Of a DNA stretch of 64,000 nt, positions 24,888 through 34,862 are shown in pieces. The position numbers and the translations under genes were made by a program. The notes below the pieces were generated by a model. That model had not been told where the DNA came from. It was given only the letters and a program-made list of their open reading frames with translations, and did no database searches. The DNA comes from Solimicrobium sp040544425 (GTDB taxonomy: Bacteria; Pseudomonadota; Gammaproteobacteria; Burkholderiales; Burkholderiaceae_D): NCBI GenBank assembly GCA_040544425.1, contig JBEONO010000004.1:186001-250000 (forward strand), read 5' to 3'. Within the stretch, counting starts at the first letter, position 1; each line of letters opens with the position of its first letter.

Positions 24888-25625
24888 TTAAGGTTTGCGA
24901 TGCTGCAAAAGCCAGTCGAACAGACCGGCTTCATTGTAGGCATACACCCAGGCATCAATATGACCGCCTTCGGGCAGTACCGTGTACTTCACATCGCCGC
25001 CCGCTGCTTTGAGTGCCGCAACCATGGCAGCAGAATAGCTTTCCGCAACCGCCTCATCTTTCATGCCGTGAAATACCCAGGTCGGCGTGTCCTTCAGTTT
25101 GCCAACCAGCAGCGGAACGCCGCCACCGCAGATCGGTGCGATCGCAGCAAAATATTCCGGATAGCGGATTGCCAGATCCCAGGTGCCGAAGCCGCCCATG
25201 CTAAGGCCAGTCAGATAAATCCGGTGCCGATCGACATTGTGCGTGGCGATGATCTGGTCGATCATTTGCTTTAACTGGTCGGCATGCCACCATTCATTTT
25301 CCGGGGACTGGGGCGAGGCCACCATGAACGGAAAGTCCGGATTTTTTTCAACAATCGCCGGTGGCCCCCAGGCCTTGACCTTGTTCAGATCCGTGCCACG
25401 CTCGCCGGAGCCATGCAGGAAAATGATCAGGGGTACCGGCTCCCCTTTTTCTGCATACGATTTCGGCGTGAACAGCAGATAGTTGAGCTGGGACTTGACG
25501 TTGGCAACCATTGGCTGTTGAACGGATTGCTGAACAGTCGGCTGAACGGTTGGCTGAACTGTTTCGGCCTGTGCTGGCAGATGAGTAGTCATAAATAAAA
25601 TGGCGAGTAAGAGATATGTTTTCAT
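24888..25625 (-). CDS. Secreted alpha/beta hydrolase (esterase, prolyl-oligopeptidase-like)
   Basis: 245 aa from ATG 25625, four bases after the GH31 stop. The signal peptide ends at PAQA. A short linker of repeated TVQP/VQQ units follows (about 22-40), an unusual low-complexity spacer. The core has FLHGSGERG (oxyanion), the nucleophile Ser in LTGLSMGGFGTWD, and the catalytic His in PEGGHIDAW. The fold is that of carbohydrate esterases of the CE1/PHB-depolymerase kind. In this cluster it may remove acyl groups from hemicellulose oligosaccharides. Confidence 0.87.
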   Translation of the reverse strand: MKTYLLLAILFMTTHLPAQAETVQPTVQPTVQQSVQQPMVANVKSQLNYLLFTPKSYAEKGEPVPLIIFLHGSGERGTDLNKVKAWGPPAIVEKNPDFPFMVASPQSPENEWWHADQLKQMIDQIIATHNVDRHRIYLTGLSMGGFGTWDLAIRYPEYFAAIAPICGGGVPLLVGKLKDTPTWVFHGMKDEAVAESYSAAMVAALKAAGGDVKYTVLPEGGHIDAWVYAYNEAGLFDWLLQHRKP

Positions 25626-25629
25626 AGGA

Positions 25630-28500
25630 TTATTTTCTGACCGTGACAGCCAGACCGTTGTAGTCGACCACCCGAGCCGCCTGGTCGAGACTGGCGGCAC
25701 TGGACATGCCCGGCTTGATGAAACGCACTTTGAATTGACGGCTTGCGACCATCCCCTGATATTGCCCGCTGCGCGCCCCGATGGTCACAACGCCGGTCCG
25801 GTCATTGTAGCTGAGCGGGATGCGCGTGAATTCACCGCGGGTGTAGCCATTGCTGACACCATCGTCTTCATACAGACTGAATTGTCCATCCGCGCCGGTA
25901 TAAATATTGAGCGTGAGCGCAGCGTCCGGATGTTCGTCCACATATTGCGTGACCGGTCCCAGAGTCAGAATCGAACCCGCTTTGACCAGCACCGGAATTT
26001 GCGTCACAGGTGCGGCCACCTTGACCGTGCTGCCGCCGTGATACAGCTCGCCGGTATTGAAGTCATACCAGTTCGCGCCCTTCGGCATGTAGACGCCGCG
26101 TGAGCGCTCGCCGTAGACGGAAACCGGTGCGATCATCAATGCATGACCGAACAGATATTGATCCTTGATATCCTTGACCCGCTCGTCATTCGGGAAATCC
26201 ATCACCAGACCGCGCATCACCGTACCGGAATGATAATAAATATCCGAGGCGGTCGAGTAAATGTAGGGCATCAGGCGATAGCGCAACTTGTCATACCAGA
26301 CCATCGATTCGCGCATCGCCGAACCTTCCGGCGAGATATTGTAGATTTCACGTTTGACCACTTCGCCATGCGAGCGGAACAGGGGCGTGAACGCGCCAAA
26401 CTGGAACCAGCGCAAATTCAGTTCCTGCCACTCTTTGACATCCGCCGGATTCACCGCCGCGCTGCCGATGACCCGGTTTTCCTGAGCGCTGCCGACATCA
26501 CCAAACTGGTAGCGGGTTTCCTGGGCATAGCCGCCAATGTCGTGAGTCCAGTTCGGAATGCCCGACATCGAAAAACTCACGCCGGCAGAAATCTGGTCGT
26601 ACAGATTGTTCCAGCGTCCGGCCGTATCGCCACTCCACACGGCGACCGCATTGCGCTGAATCCCGGCAAAGCCCGAGCGCGACAAAATGAATTGGCGGGT
26701 GTCCGGCTGATCGCGATTCAGACCATCGATCAGTGCCTTGGTATGCATCAGGCTGTAAGGATTAAACGTGATTTCGCCAGCGCCGTACATGGTCGGGCCA
26801 ATCAGCTTTTTGAAATCTTCCGGGCGGGTGTTGGACAACACATCTGGCTCGCTGTTATCCATCCACCAGGCATCGAAACCGAGCGGGCCGAGTTTGGTTT
26901 TGATCTGACGATAATAAATGTCACGGGCTTCCTGGGTGTAGGGATCGTAATGACTGTTTTTGTAGCCCGGTCCAACCCAGTCCACGTCGCCGTTGATTAC
27001 GTTCTGTCGCCACATATGACCGGCAGCGTCGAGTTCCTTGTAGTTGTCGGTATTCGGATAATACTTGCCCCAGATCGACAGCATGATGTGGGCGTGATTT
27101 TTATGGACTGCATCGACCATTTCCTTCGGATCGGGGAAGCGGGTCTTGTCAAAATCATGCGAACCCCAGCCGTCTTCCGGCCAGTAAAACCAGTCCTGCA
27201 CGATATTGTCGAGCGGCCAGCCGCGGCTGCGATATTCATTCACGGTGTCGAGCAGTTGCTGCTGGGTTTCATAGCGCTGGCGCGACTGCCAGAAACCATA
27301 GGCCCATTTCGGCATCATCGGTGCCTGACCGGTCAGTTGCCGGTAACCGGCGATGACATTGTCCATACTGTCGGCAGCGATGACGTAGAAGTTGATGCTC
27401 TCGGCAATTTCAGACGAAAAGGTCAGTGAATGATGTTCCGCTTCCGGCAGCGGATCGCTGTGCGTGACCGTGATCATGCCGCCTGACGGCTTCCACTCCA
27501 GATGAAAGCGCACCGGCTGACCGGCAGTAAATTTGAATTCGAAGTTGTGATACCAGGCATTCCAGCCCTGCCGCCAGACATCCAGAATCTGTTTGCCATT
27601 CATGGTCAGCGTGGCATAGTCGGAAGCGTACAGTTGCATTTTATGGGTGCCGGATTTGTCCGACGTCAGCGTGCCATCCCAGACTACCCTGGCGTCTTTC
27701 AGATTTTTCGGCGCCTCAATTTCTTTCGGCCAGTTTTCAGCCAGGTCTTTCAGATATTGATAGGCGATATTGGTTTCGTGCCGGGCCAGTACCAGCTTGC
27801 CGTCCACGTAGTAACGCGCAGTCAGACCATCGGCCTTGCCATCGGCATCAACCAGTTTCAGATCGCGCCCGAGCATGCCGTAGGGTTTGCTGTTGCCAAA
27901 GCGCGAGATCGCATTGTTATCCCACAGCACGCCGTAATTTTTATCCGAGACCACGAACGGCACCGCCACTTCCATATTGTGCTGGGCCAGCAAGACATCT
28001 TCGCCATTCAGATTCATCTGGGCATTCTGATGTTGTCCCAGACCGTACCAGGCATCTTTGGAACCGAAGTTGAATCCTTCCTTAATCGCCAGAAACGGCT
28101 TGCCGTCGATCTGCACCGGCGTCATGGCTTCCACCGCCTGTTTCAGAAACAGCTTGCCCTCGGCATTATAGAAATCAACCTGACCGTCTTTGAGTGCCAC
28201 GCGCGCGGAAATTTTACCGGCGTTCAGGGTCACCGAATCAGTGCCGTTCGTGACCGTGAAGTTGCATTTGCATGGTGTCGCCGTGGTCATCAGGGAAGGC
28301 GTGAGCGTTTTGCCGGCCTGATCCAGTTTGATGACGTGGATGATGTTGTCACTCATGACCTCAAGGCGTACCTGGGCAAGCGCTGCCTTGTCGGGCGTGA
28401 TGATGAGGCCGGTGGGGGTTTTTTCGATTTGTGCGGCGAGGGCAAAAGAGGTGATGCCGAGAGTGGAACAAAGTGCGACTGCGCGGATCATTTGCTTCAT
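25630..28500 (-). CDS. GH31 alpha-xylosidase with PA14 insert
   Basis: 956-aa exported glycoside hydrolase. The signal peptide ends near LALA. The N-terminal beta domain is interrupted by a PA14-like module (about 230-345, VVWDGTLTSDKSGTHKMQL...), as in Cellvibrio japonicus Xyl31A. The catalytic barrel has nucleophile Asp548 in WWMDNSEPD and acid/base Asp625 in WSGDTAGRW. The likely reaction removes non-reducing-end alpha-1,6-xylose from xyloglucan oligosaccharides. It lies downstream of xylA in the same direction, separated by a repeat-filled 300 bp. The PA14 module probably binds longer oligosaccharides. Confidence 0.93.
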   Translation of the reverse strand: MKQMIRAVALCSTLGITSFALAAQIEKTPTGLIITPDKAALAQVRLEVMSDNIIHVIKLDQAGKTLTPSLMTTATPCKCNFTVTNGTDSVTLNAGKISARVALKDGQVDFYNAEGKLFLKQAVEAMTPVQIDGKPFLAIKEGFNFGSKDAWYGLGQHQNAQMNLNGEDVLLAQHNMEVAVPFVVSDKNYGVLWDNNAISRFGNSKPYGMLGRDLKLVDADGKADGLTARYYVDGKLVLARHETNIAYQYLKDLAENWPKEIEAPKNLKDARVVWDGTLTSDKSGTHKMQLYASDYATLTMNGKQILDVWRQGWNAWYHNFEFKFTAGQPVRFHLEWKPSGGMITVTHSDPLPEAEHHSLTFSSEIAESINFYVIAADSMDNVIAGYRQLTGQAPMMPKWAYGFWQSRQRYETQQQLLDTVNEYRSRGWPLDNIVQDWFYWPEDGWGSHDFDKTRFPDPKEMVDAVHKNHAHIMLSIWGKYYPNTDNYKELDAAGHMWRQNVINGDVDWVGPGYKNSHYDPYTQEARDIYYRQIKTKLGPLGFDAWWMDNSEPDVLSNTRPEDFKKLIGPTMYGAGEITFNPYSLMHTKALIDGLNRDQPDTRQFILSRSGFAGIQRNAVAVWSGDTAGRWNNLYDQISAGVSFSMSGIPNWTHDIGGYAQETRYQFGDVGSAQENRVIGSAAVNPADVKEWQELNLRWFQFGAFTPLFRSHGEVVKREIYNISPEGSAMRESMVWYDKLRYRLMPYIYSTASDIYYHSGTVMRGLVMDFPNDERVKDIKDQYLFGHALMIAPVSVYGERSRGVYMPKGANWYDFNTGELYHGGSTVKVAAPVTQIPVLVKAGSILTLGPVTQYVDEHPDAALTLNIYTGADGQFSLYEDDGVSNGYTRGEFTRIPLSYNDRTGVVTIGARSGQYQGMVASRQFKVRFIKPGMSSAASLDQAARVVDYNGLAVTVRK

Positions 28501-28540
28501 GAATGTCTGCCTTTGCGAAAGAACTTTCGCGTGAAATTTT

Positions 28541-28721
28541 ACGACGCTGGGTTCCCGCCTGAAGCCGCGGGAACGACGGAGTACCTAAACTTTTTAGCCG
28601 TCGTTCCCGCGGCTTAAGGCTGAAAAACCTTTGGACGCTAAGGAAACTTCCCTTGCAAGGGAAGTTCGTTCCGCAGGCGCACTGCATGCAGTGCGAAACC
28701 CCTGCTGCACCGGGAACCCAG
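28541..28721. repeat. Composite REP/BIME-like element with 105-bp segment (copy 1)
   Basis: This fills most of the 303-bp gap between xylA and GH31. It starts with a REP-like hairpin (GTTCCCGC 28551-28558 with GCGGGAAC 28567-28574), then an inverted REP half (28597-28617). A 105-bp stretch (28617-28721) follows that is identical to 47511-47615. That stretch holds two perfect palindromes, a 22-bp one with half-site AACTTCCCTTG and an 18-bp one with half-site CGCACTGCA. Confidence 0.9.
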
Positions 28722-28803
28722 TGGCTTTGCTTTGGATGCTCAAATAGCTCAGCGCTGCGTCTGAAAAACCGTGGCTGGGATCAAATCCCAACCACCACCC
28801 GTA

Positions 28804-30120
28804 TTAACAGAACCGGTTAACCAGATTCTCCAAAAATTCCTGACGACCCGACACCGGCAATTCATCCACATTGCGTTTGATAGCATGCTCAGCCACCTCA
28901 TCAAGCGTCCATTTTTTATTGAACACTTCCTGCGCCCACGGTGCCTGCCAGCCGGCATAACGGTCATCGACAAATTTCTTCATGCCGCCATCCAGTGTCA
29001 TCTGTTCCGCAATCAGCAGTCCACGTGCGCAGACATCGACGCCGCCGATGTGGGCATAAAACATATCGACTGGATCGAGCGACTGACGACGTGCCTTGGC
29101 ATCAAAATTCAGACCGCCGTGCTGCATGCCGCCGCCCTGTAATACGTAATACATCGCCAGCGCGGTTTCCGGTACGTTGTTCGGGAACTGATCAGTATCC
29201 CAGCCGCACTGCATGTCGCCGCGATTCATATCCAGCGAACCAAAGATGCCCAGCGCATTGGCGGTGGCAATCTCGTGTTCGAAACTGTGTCCGGCCAGCG
29301 TCGCATGATTGGCTTCGATGTTCACTTTGACTTCTTTTTCCAGTCCCCACTGCTGCAGGAAACCGTACACCGTCGCCACGTCAAAATCGTATTGATGCTT
29401 GGATGGCTCTCTCGGTTTTGGCTCGATCATGATGTAGCCAGGCAGACCGATTTTGTATTTGTGTTCAACCACCATCTGCAAGAAGCGACCATATTGTTGC
29501 GCTTCCTGTTTCAGATCGGTGTTGATCAGGGTCTCGTAGCCTTCACGACCGCCCCACAGCACATAGTTGGTACCGGACAGCGCCTTGGTGGCATTCATGG
29601 CTTCGCGCACCTGCAGACCGGCCAGTGCGAAAATTTCCGGATTCGGATTGGTCGATGCACCAGACATATAGCGGCGATGACTGAACACATTGGCCGTGCC
29701 CCACAATAACTGGATGCCGGTATCGGCCTGTTTGCGACCGAGTACGTCAACCATTTTTTTCAGATTCTCAACGCTCTCGACCGGTGTCGCTCCTTCCGGC
29801 GCTACGTCACGATCATGAAAGGCGTAGTAAGGCAAGCCAAGTTTGCTCATGAAGGAGAATGCCGCATCGGCTTTCTGTTTTGCGCCTTCCATGGCATTGC
29901 TGTGACCCTGCCACGGACGCTGATAAGTGCCGTCATAGCCGAACGGATCGAAACCATTCCAGCAGAAGTTATGCCAGTAACAGACCGCAAAGCGCAGCTG
30001 TTCTTTCATGGTTTTACCCATCACGATCCGGTTTTCGTCATACCAGCGGTAAGCCAGCGGATTGACAGACTCGGGGCCTTCGTAGCGGATAGGGTCGATG
30101 TTGTTGAAATAGTCGTTCAT
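28804..30120 (-). CDS. xylA: Xylose isomerase
   Basis: Converts D-xylose to D-xylulose with divalent metal. 438 aa from ATG 30120, the usual length for the class II (E. coli/Bacteroides-like) enzyme; upstream ATG 30171 would overlap xylB. Motifs are RFAVCYWHNFCWNG, YYAFHDRDVAPEG with the catalytic His-Asp, VNIEANHATLAGH and GSLDMNRGDMQCGWDTDQFP at the metal site. It starts 34 bp after the xylB stop, forming xylBA. It is under the XylR-type promoter upstream of xylB. Confidence 0.97.
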   Translation of the reverse strand: MNDYFNNIDPIRYEGPESVNPLAYRWYDENRIVMGKTMKEQLRFAVCYWHNFCWNGFDPFGYDGTYQRPWQGHSNAMEGAKQKADAAFSFMSKLGLPYYAFHDRDVAPEGATPVESVENLKKMVDVLGRKQADTGIQLLWGTANVFSHRRYMSGASTNPNPEIFALAGLQVREAMNATKALSGTNYVLWGGREGYETLINTDLKQEAQQYGRFLQMVVEHKYKIGLPGYIMIEPKPREPSKHQYDFDVATVYGFLQQWGLEKEVKVNIEANHATLAGHSFEHEIATANALGIFGSLDMNRGDMQCGWDTDQFPNNVPETALAMYYVLQGGGMQHGGLNFDAKARRQSLDPVDMFYAHIGGVDVCARGLLIAEQMTLDGGMKKFVDDRYAGWQAPWAQEVFNKKWTLDEVAEHAIKRNVDELPVSGRQEFLENLVNRFC

Positions 30121-30154
30121 GATTTTCTCGATAAGGATGGAATGTTGTGCCGTT

Positions 30155-31660
30155 TTATTCTGCGGCCGCACGGAATACCGGTTTTAACTGTTGATAAGTG
30201 GAACGGAATAGCTGTTGACGTTTTTCGAGCCAGATGGCTTCGTCAATCTGAGGTTGGAATTCATGATTTGTTATTGGCTTGCTGCAGATTCGTTCGATCT
30301 GATCCTGTGTCGGTTCATTGACGCATAACTGTGCCAGCCGGGCCGCACCCAGCGCCGCGCCAACACTGCTTTCCTGACCGATCCGGACCGGTGTTTCCAG
30401 CGTATTGGCCAGCAGCTGTGCCCAGAAATGACTCTTCGATCCGCCACCAACCAGTTGCAGGGTGCTGACACTGGTACCGGCGCGCTTGAGTGCATCGAGG
30501 CCGTCGCGCATCCCGAAACTGACGCCTTCAATCACCGCATAGGCCATGTGCGCGGCACGATGGTTATGGCGCAGACCAATGAAAGTGCCACTGGCAGAAG
30601 CATCATTGTGCGGCGTGCGTTCGCCCGACATATATGGCAGGAAAATTGGTGCCAGCTTTCTCTCAGCTACATCCAGATTGGCCACGGCTTTGAGAAGTTC
30701 TTCTTCGCTGGCCGAGCCGGTCAGTTGGGTAATCCATTTCAGCGCACTGGCGGCGGTCAGCATGACGGTCATCTGATGCCATTTGGCGGGCAGGGCATGA
30801 CAGAATGCGTGCACCGCTTCGCCAACATTCGGACGATGCCGGTCGGTGACCGAAAACAGCACGCCGCTGGTACCCAGAGAAATGAAGCTGTCACCGGTAT
30901 TGACGGCACCGATACCGATCGCGCTGGCGGCATTGTCACCGGCACCACCGGCAATCGGAATGCCCGATTTTAGACCCAGCAGCGCGGCTGATTCGGCGTT
31001 TAAGTGTGCTGAGACCTGACTGCCTTCGACCAGACCCGGCATGTGCTGCAAGCTCAGGCCGGTTGCTTCCAGCAGGGTGCTTGACCAGGTGCGCTTTTCC
31101 ACATCCAGCCATAAGGTACCGGCCGCATCCGACATTTCCGAGACCATCTGACCCGACAGTAAAAAGCGCAGGTAATCTTTCGGCAACAGCACTTTGGCGA
31201 CCTTTTTGAAGGTGTCCGGTTCATGTTCGCGCAGCCAGGCCAGCTTGGGCGCGGTAAAGCCGGGCATGGCCAGATTGCCGGCAATCTGATGCAGTTCAGG
31301 ATATTGTGCGGTCAGCGTCGCGCACTGCTTTTCGCTGCGCGCGTCGTTCCATAAAATGCAGGGACGCAGCACCTGGTTCTGTTCATCCAGCAGCGTGGCG
31401 CCATGCATCTGACCGGACAGGCCGATGGCAGCGATCTGCGCATACTGGTCAGGGAAATTGTGTTTGAGTTGCTGGCAGGCTTTGATGACGGCATCCCACC
31501 ACGAGTGCGGATCCTGTTCAGCCCATCCTGCCTGCGGTTGTTGCCAGACCAGCGGAGCATGCGCCACGCCAAGTACCTGACCGCCTGAACCCATGATTAA
31601 TGCTTTTACTTCGGATGTGCCAAGATCTATCCCAAGATAGTTATTGCTTGCGTGTGTCAT
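30155..31660 (-). CDS. xylB: Xylulokinase
   Basis: Phosphorylates D-xylulose to xylulose-5-phosphate. 501 aa, FGGY family. The N-terminal phosphate loop is YLGIDLGTSEVKAL, and SGQMHGATLLDE follows with ILWNDARSE. The C-terminal ATP site is LVGGGSKSHFWAQLLAN. ATG 31660 follows GAGAGACAGG. It is the first gene of xylBA. The promoter at 31868-31896 (minus strand) overlaps an operator shared with the TonB receptor gene. Confidence 0.97.
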   Translation of the reverse strand: MTHASNNYLGIDLGTSEVKALIMGSGGQVLGVAHAPLVWQQPQAGWAEQDPHSWWDAVIKACQQLKHNFPDQYAQIAAIGLSGQMHGATLLDEQNQVLRPCILWNDARSEKQCATLTAQYPELHQIAGNLAMPGFTAPKLAWLREHEPDTFKKVAKVLLPKDYLRFLLSGQMVSEMSDAAGTLWLDVEKRTWSSTLLEATGLSLQHMPGLVEGSQVSAHLNAESAALLGLKSGIPIAGGAGDNAASAIGIGAVNTGDSFISLGTSGVLFSVTDRHRPNVGEAVHAFCHALPAKWHQMTVMLTAASALKWITQLTGSASEEELLKAVANLDVAERKLAPIFLPYMSGERTPHNDASASGTFIGLRHNHRAAHMAYAVIEGVSFGMRDGLDALKRAGTSVSTLQLVGGGSKSHFWAQLLANTLETPVRIGQESSVGAALGAARLAQLCVNEPTQDQIERICSKPITNHEFQPQIDEAIWLEKRQQLFRSTYQQLKPVFRAAAE

Positions 31661-31747
31661 TACCTGTCTCTCTTTGTCGTTCTATTTTTATATGTGCTTT
31701 TGGTATTTCGTCCCATCCCCCGTTCAGGCGACCCCGTCCAGGCGACC

Positions 31748-31859
31748 CGTCGTTCCCGCGGGTTCAGGCGGGGGCGCCTAGCTGGGAACCCAGCGTCGTT
31801 TGGTTGCAGACCGGAGCTATACGACGCTGGGTTCCCGCCTGAGGCCGCGGGAACGACGA
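31748..31859. repeat. Pair of inverted REP-like units (BIME)
   Basis: Two units of the family pattern CGCTGGGTTCCCGC...GCGGGAACGACG face each other (31748-31799 reverse, 31821-31859 forward). They lie between the xylB start and its promoter, in the 5' untranslated region. They could fold in the mRNA and affect xylB expression. Confidence 0.85.
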
Positions 31860-31867
31860 CGCTCACC

Positions 31868-31909
31868 AGAATAGACACAAACATTGAATTAGTCAATCCA
31901 TCAAACTAA
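31868..31909 (-). promoter_or_regulatory. xylB promoter and XylR-type operator
   Basis: Read on the minus strand: a 21-bp dyad TTAGT-N11-ACTAA (31889-31909) whose distal half contains -35 TTGACT. A 17-bp spacer and -10 TATTCT (31868-31873) follow. The operator is 20/21 identical to the one at 41655-41675, with the same position relative to the promoter. ROK repressors such as XylR bind dyads of this kind, and the xylR gene is adjacent. Confidence 0.75.
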
Positions 31910-31948
31910 TTATTTAAACTGATTGCAAAATGGCACACTTGGCTACGC

Positions 31949-33145
31949 TTACGCACCTTTTTGCAGACTGTACGGCCGGGTCAACCGGTATCTGACCAGC
32001 GCGGCTGCGCCAATTGCCACGACGTCCAGACCGTAGCTGGACAGGGTGATGATCGGCGGTGGCAATTGCGAAGCCAGCGCATACTCATTCAATACCCGAC
32101 GCGCCGGGTCCAGAAATTTATCGCCGATCTGCATCGCCGGGCCACCCAGCACGATGCTCATCGGGTCAAATGACGACCAGACATTGTTCAATAAAATACC
32201 GAGAAATTCACCGGCTTCTTCGACTGCCTGACAGGCTACCGGATCACCGGCCTTGACCTTGGCGAGCAGGGGTTCAAGTTCCGGATGTTTTTTCTTTTGA
32301 TTGGTTTTTTTCAGCAGCGGACCAAGACCGACCATCGCTTCCGCGCAGCCGCGCCGGCCGCAGGAACAGCGCGCACCGCCGGGTACCAGAATGGTGTGCC
32401 CAATCTCACCGGCCCAGCCGCAGTATCCGGTCAGTAAGCGGTCATGCACAATCACGCCCGCACCGACGCCATAACCGACGCAGACATACACCAGCGGATC
32501 GACGCTGGCCTGATTGCCAAACTCGAATTCGGCCAGCGCCGCGACATTGGCATCGTTCTGAATAAACAGCGGGGTCTTGGCCAGGATGCTTTTGGCGAAA
32601 TGGGTCTCGAGAATTTTTGCCACATCAATGTTGCGCCAGCCCAGATTGGGTGCGTAGTGGAGTATGCCGAGCTCTTCGTCAACGCCGCCATACAGCCCCG
32701 CGCCCAGCCCGATAATCGACCGTCCGGCAGCAACGACGCGCTTGGCCATGCGCAGCAATTCGCGCGCGACCAGTTCAAAACTTGAATCGGGATCAAACGC
32801 ATCCGTGTATTCAATCTCTGCGCGGTGCAGAACTTCGCCGAGCAGATTGGTCGCAACAATGCGCGCCTTGTCGATACCAAATTCAGCGCCCAGAATCGCC
32901 AGACGGGTTTTATCGATATGCAGTGGAGTCGGGCGGCGGCCCAGATTGCCGGTGTTGATTAATTCGCGTTCTTCAAACCAGCCTTCCTCGACCAACTCCT
33001 TGACCAGCAGACTGACGGTTGATTTGGTCAGCCCGACTGCCGCGGCCAGATCGGCACGTGACAAATCGGGTGAATTGAAAAGCTTGCGAACCAATACCAT
33101 CCGGTTCATCTGCTTTAAGATTTGTTGATCCCCTGCAATCAGCAT
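31949..33145 (-). CDS. xylR: ROK family repressor, XylR type
   Basis: 398 aa: an N-terminal winged helix (SRADLAAAVGLTKSTVSLLVKELVEEGW) and a ROK sugar-binding domain (about 85-390). The domain has FIQNDANVAALAE and the zinc-binding block GHTILVPGGARCSCGRRGCAEAM. ROK proteins with this layout in xylose loci repress until xylose binds. It is 39 bp upstream of the xylB operator dyad in the same direction, and its own upstream region has a half-operator (33274-33283). It is the likely master regulator of the receptor, xylBA and perhaps the GH3 operon. Confidence 0.93.
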   Translation of the reverse strand: MLIAGDQQILKQMNRMVLVRKLFNSPDLSRADLAAAVGLTKSTVSLLVKELVEEGWFEERELINTGNLGRRPTPLHIDKTRLAILGAEFGIDKARIVATNLLGEVLHRAEIEYTDAFDPDSSFELVARELLRMAKRVVAAGRSIIGLGAGLYGGVDEELGILHYAPNLGWRNIDVAKILETHFAKSILAKTPLFIQNDANVAALAEFEFGNQASVDPLVYVCVGYGVGAGVIVHDRLLTGYCGWAGEIGHTILVPGGARCSCGRRGCAEAMVGLGPLLKKTNQKKKHPELEPLLAKVKAGDPVACQAVEEAGEFLGILLNNVWSSFDPMSIVLGGPAMQIGDKFLDPARRVLNEYALASQLPPPIITLSSYGLDVVAIGAAALVRYRLTRPYSLQKGA

Positions 33146-33262
33146 GACCTTGTCCCCTGCATTTTTTAAATGTCTTTATTTTGACTTCTCACTGGACTGG
33201 AGTCTCAGTGTCCTGATGATTCTGATTATCGATCAGCTGTTCTTCGCAGCCTGCAATGTAAT

Positions 33263-33283
33263 TCGATCGACAATCAAACTAAA
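33263..33283 (-). promoter_or_regulatory. Possible XylR site upstream of xylR
   Basis: On the minus strand the first ten bases match the operator (TTAGTTTGAT), while the second half is degenerate (13/21 in total). It lies about 118 bp upstream of the xylR start. It could allow weak autoregulation. Confidence 0.35.
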
Positions 33284-33344
33284 GCCGGATGTTAGCACGA
33301 GAAAAAGCGTTTCCAACTGCTGATTTCCCTTCTTGTGAGGTGTT

Positions 33345-34847
33345 TTATTTTTGTGCATTGCAATAGCGCTGGACGTAGGCCTGATGGGTCGGCAGCTGTG
33401 AGACGGTGTGCGCCACGGTCTTGCGTATGCCTTCCAGAAATCGCGTCAGTTCCGCGTCGCCCATCAAATCGGCGGCTTGATGATGCTGCGCGGGCATCAT
33501 GCCTTGCCCGAGCATGACCTGAATCCAGGAATTTTCGGCGAACAATTCATTCGGCGACCGGAACACCCGGCCGGTTTCGCGAAACAGATCGATGCGGTGC
33601 TGCAGCGAAGCGGGAATCGGCATACTGGCCGCATCGCGCCAGAATGCCGTGTCGCGCCGGTTGGTGACGTGATAATGCAGAATAATAAAATCACGAATGT
33701 GCTCAAGTTCCTGCGCGCTTTGCATATTGAATTCATCGACATCCGACTGGCAGATGCCGTTGGTCGGGAACATTTGCAGCAGACGGATGATATTGCGGTG
33801 GATCAGATGGATGCTGGTCGATTCGATCGGTTCCAGAAACCCGCTCGACAGGCCCAGGGCGATGCAGTTGCCTTTCCAGGTCTGGTCGCGCTGGCCGGGT
33901 TTGAAGCGGATCAGTCTTGGCTCGGTCAAGGTCTTGCCTTGCACACTGCCCACCAGCTTGGCGCGCGCGGTCGCTTCGTCGGTATACCGGCTGGAAAAAG
34001 TAATGCCGTTGCCAACCCGGTGTTGCAACGGGATGCGCCATTGCCAGCCCGCTTCATGGGCAATCGAGCGCGTGAATGGATGGGGTGGTCCCACCGATTC
34101 AGTCTGCACCGCGATCGCACTGTCGCAGAACAGCCAGTTGGACCAGTCCTGATAACCGACCTTCATCGCATCGCCGATCAGCAGGCCCCGAAAGCCGGTG
34201 CAGTCGATAAACAGATCGCCTTCCAGATTGACGCCGGAATCCAGACGCAGCGAGACAATGTCGCCGCTGACCGGATCAGTTTCAACTTTTTGAATCTTGC
34301 CTTCGATGCGTTTGACACCAAAACCCTCACTGATTTTGCGCAGGTATTTGGCATACAGACCGGCATCGAGATGGAAGGCGTAATTCAATTTGTTATCCGG
34401 CAGATGCGCAAAGCGCCCGGCTTCGGCGGCTTTCAGTTCCAGACAGTACTCACCAAAATCGGCAGCCAGGCCGCGTTCCAGGCCCTTGTGCCAGAAATGC
34501 TGGAAGCCCGCGGTCCAATGATCGGTACCGGTATGACCGAAGGAATGAAAATAATGTTCGTTGACATCGCGCCAGTTTTCAAAACTGATGCCGAGCTTGA
34601 AGGTGGCCTGGGTCGCTGCCATGAATTCCGGCTCGTTGATTTCGAGCAGATTGTGAAAGGCGATCATCGCCGGGATAGTCGCTTCACCGACACCGACGGT
34701 GGCGATGTCATCGGATTCAATCAGCGTAATGTCGAGTATTTTTCCCAGCACCTTGGACATGGCGGCTGCCACATTCCAGCCCGCTGTGCCGCCACCGGCA
34801 ATGATGACGCGGCGTATCGGTTTTTTTTTCTGTGCAGTTTGATCCAT
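33345..34847 (-). CDS. Flavin-dependent (tryptophan) halogenase-like protein 1
   Basis: 500-aa FAD-binding monooxygenase fold of the tryptophan-halogenase family. FAD motif VIIAGGGTAGWNVAA near residue 14. The Lys needed for the haloamine intermediate appears as Lys84 (ATFKLGISF). The halogenase WxWxIP signature is WQWRIP (268-273). No signal peptide, so cytoplasmic; it needs a flavin reductase. GGAGA lies before ATG. It is the third gene of SapC-cupin-halogenase, 15 bp after the cupin-like stop. Such genes recur beside TonB receptors for plant sugars (known for Brevundimonas BrvH and Xanthomonas homologues), but their natural substrate is unknown. Confidence 0.92.
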   Translation of the reverse strand: MDQTAQKKKPIRRVIIAGGGTAGWNVAAAMSKVLGKILDITLIESDDIATVGVGEATIPAMIAFHNLLEINEPEFMAATQATFKLGISFENWRDVNEHYFHSFGHTGTDHWTAGFQHFWHKGLERGLAADFGEYCLELKAAEAGRFAHLPDNKLNYAFHLDAGLYAKYLRKISEGFGVKRIEGKIQKVETDPVSGDIVSLRLDSGVNLEGDLFIDCTGFRGLLIGDAMKVGYQDWSNWLFCDSAIAVQTESVGPPHPFTRSIAHEAGWQWRIPLQHRVGNGITFSSRYTDEATARAKLVGSVQGKTLTEPRLIRFKPGQRDQTWKGNCIALGLSSGFLEPIESTSIHLIHRNIIRLLQMFPTNGICQSDVDEFNMQSAQELEHIRDFIILHYHVTNRRDTAFWRDAASMPIPASLQHRIDLFRETGRVFRSPNELFAENSWIQVMLGQGMMPAQHHQAADLMGDAELTRFLEGIRKTVAHTVSQLPTHQAYVQRYCNAQK

Positions 34848-34862
34848 GAGTCAAGTCTCCTG

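Noticed and set aside
26143..27429. 428-codon plus-strand frame antisense to GH31
   Set aside because: The GH31 catalytic motifs are on the minus strand and this frame resembles no family.
28617..28721. Insertion sequence
   Set aside because: Too short, with no transposase; REP-type non-autonomous repeats explain it better.
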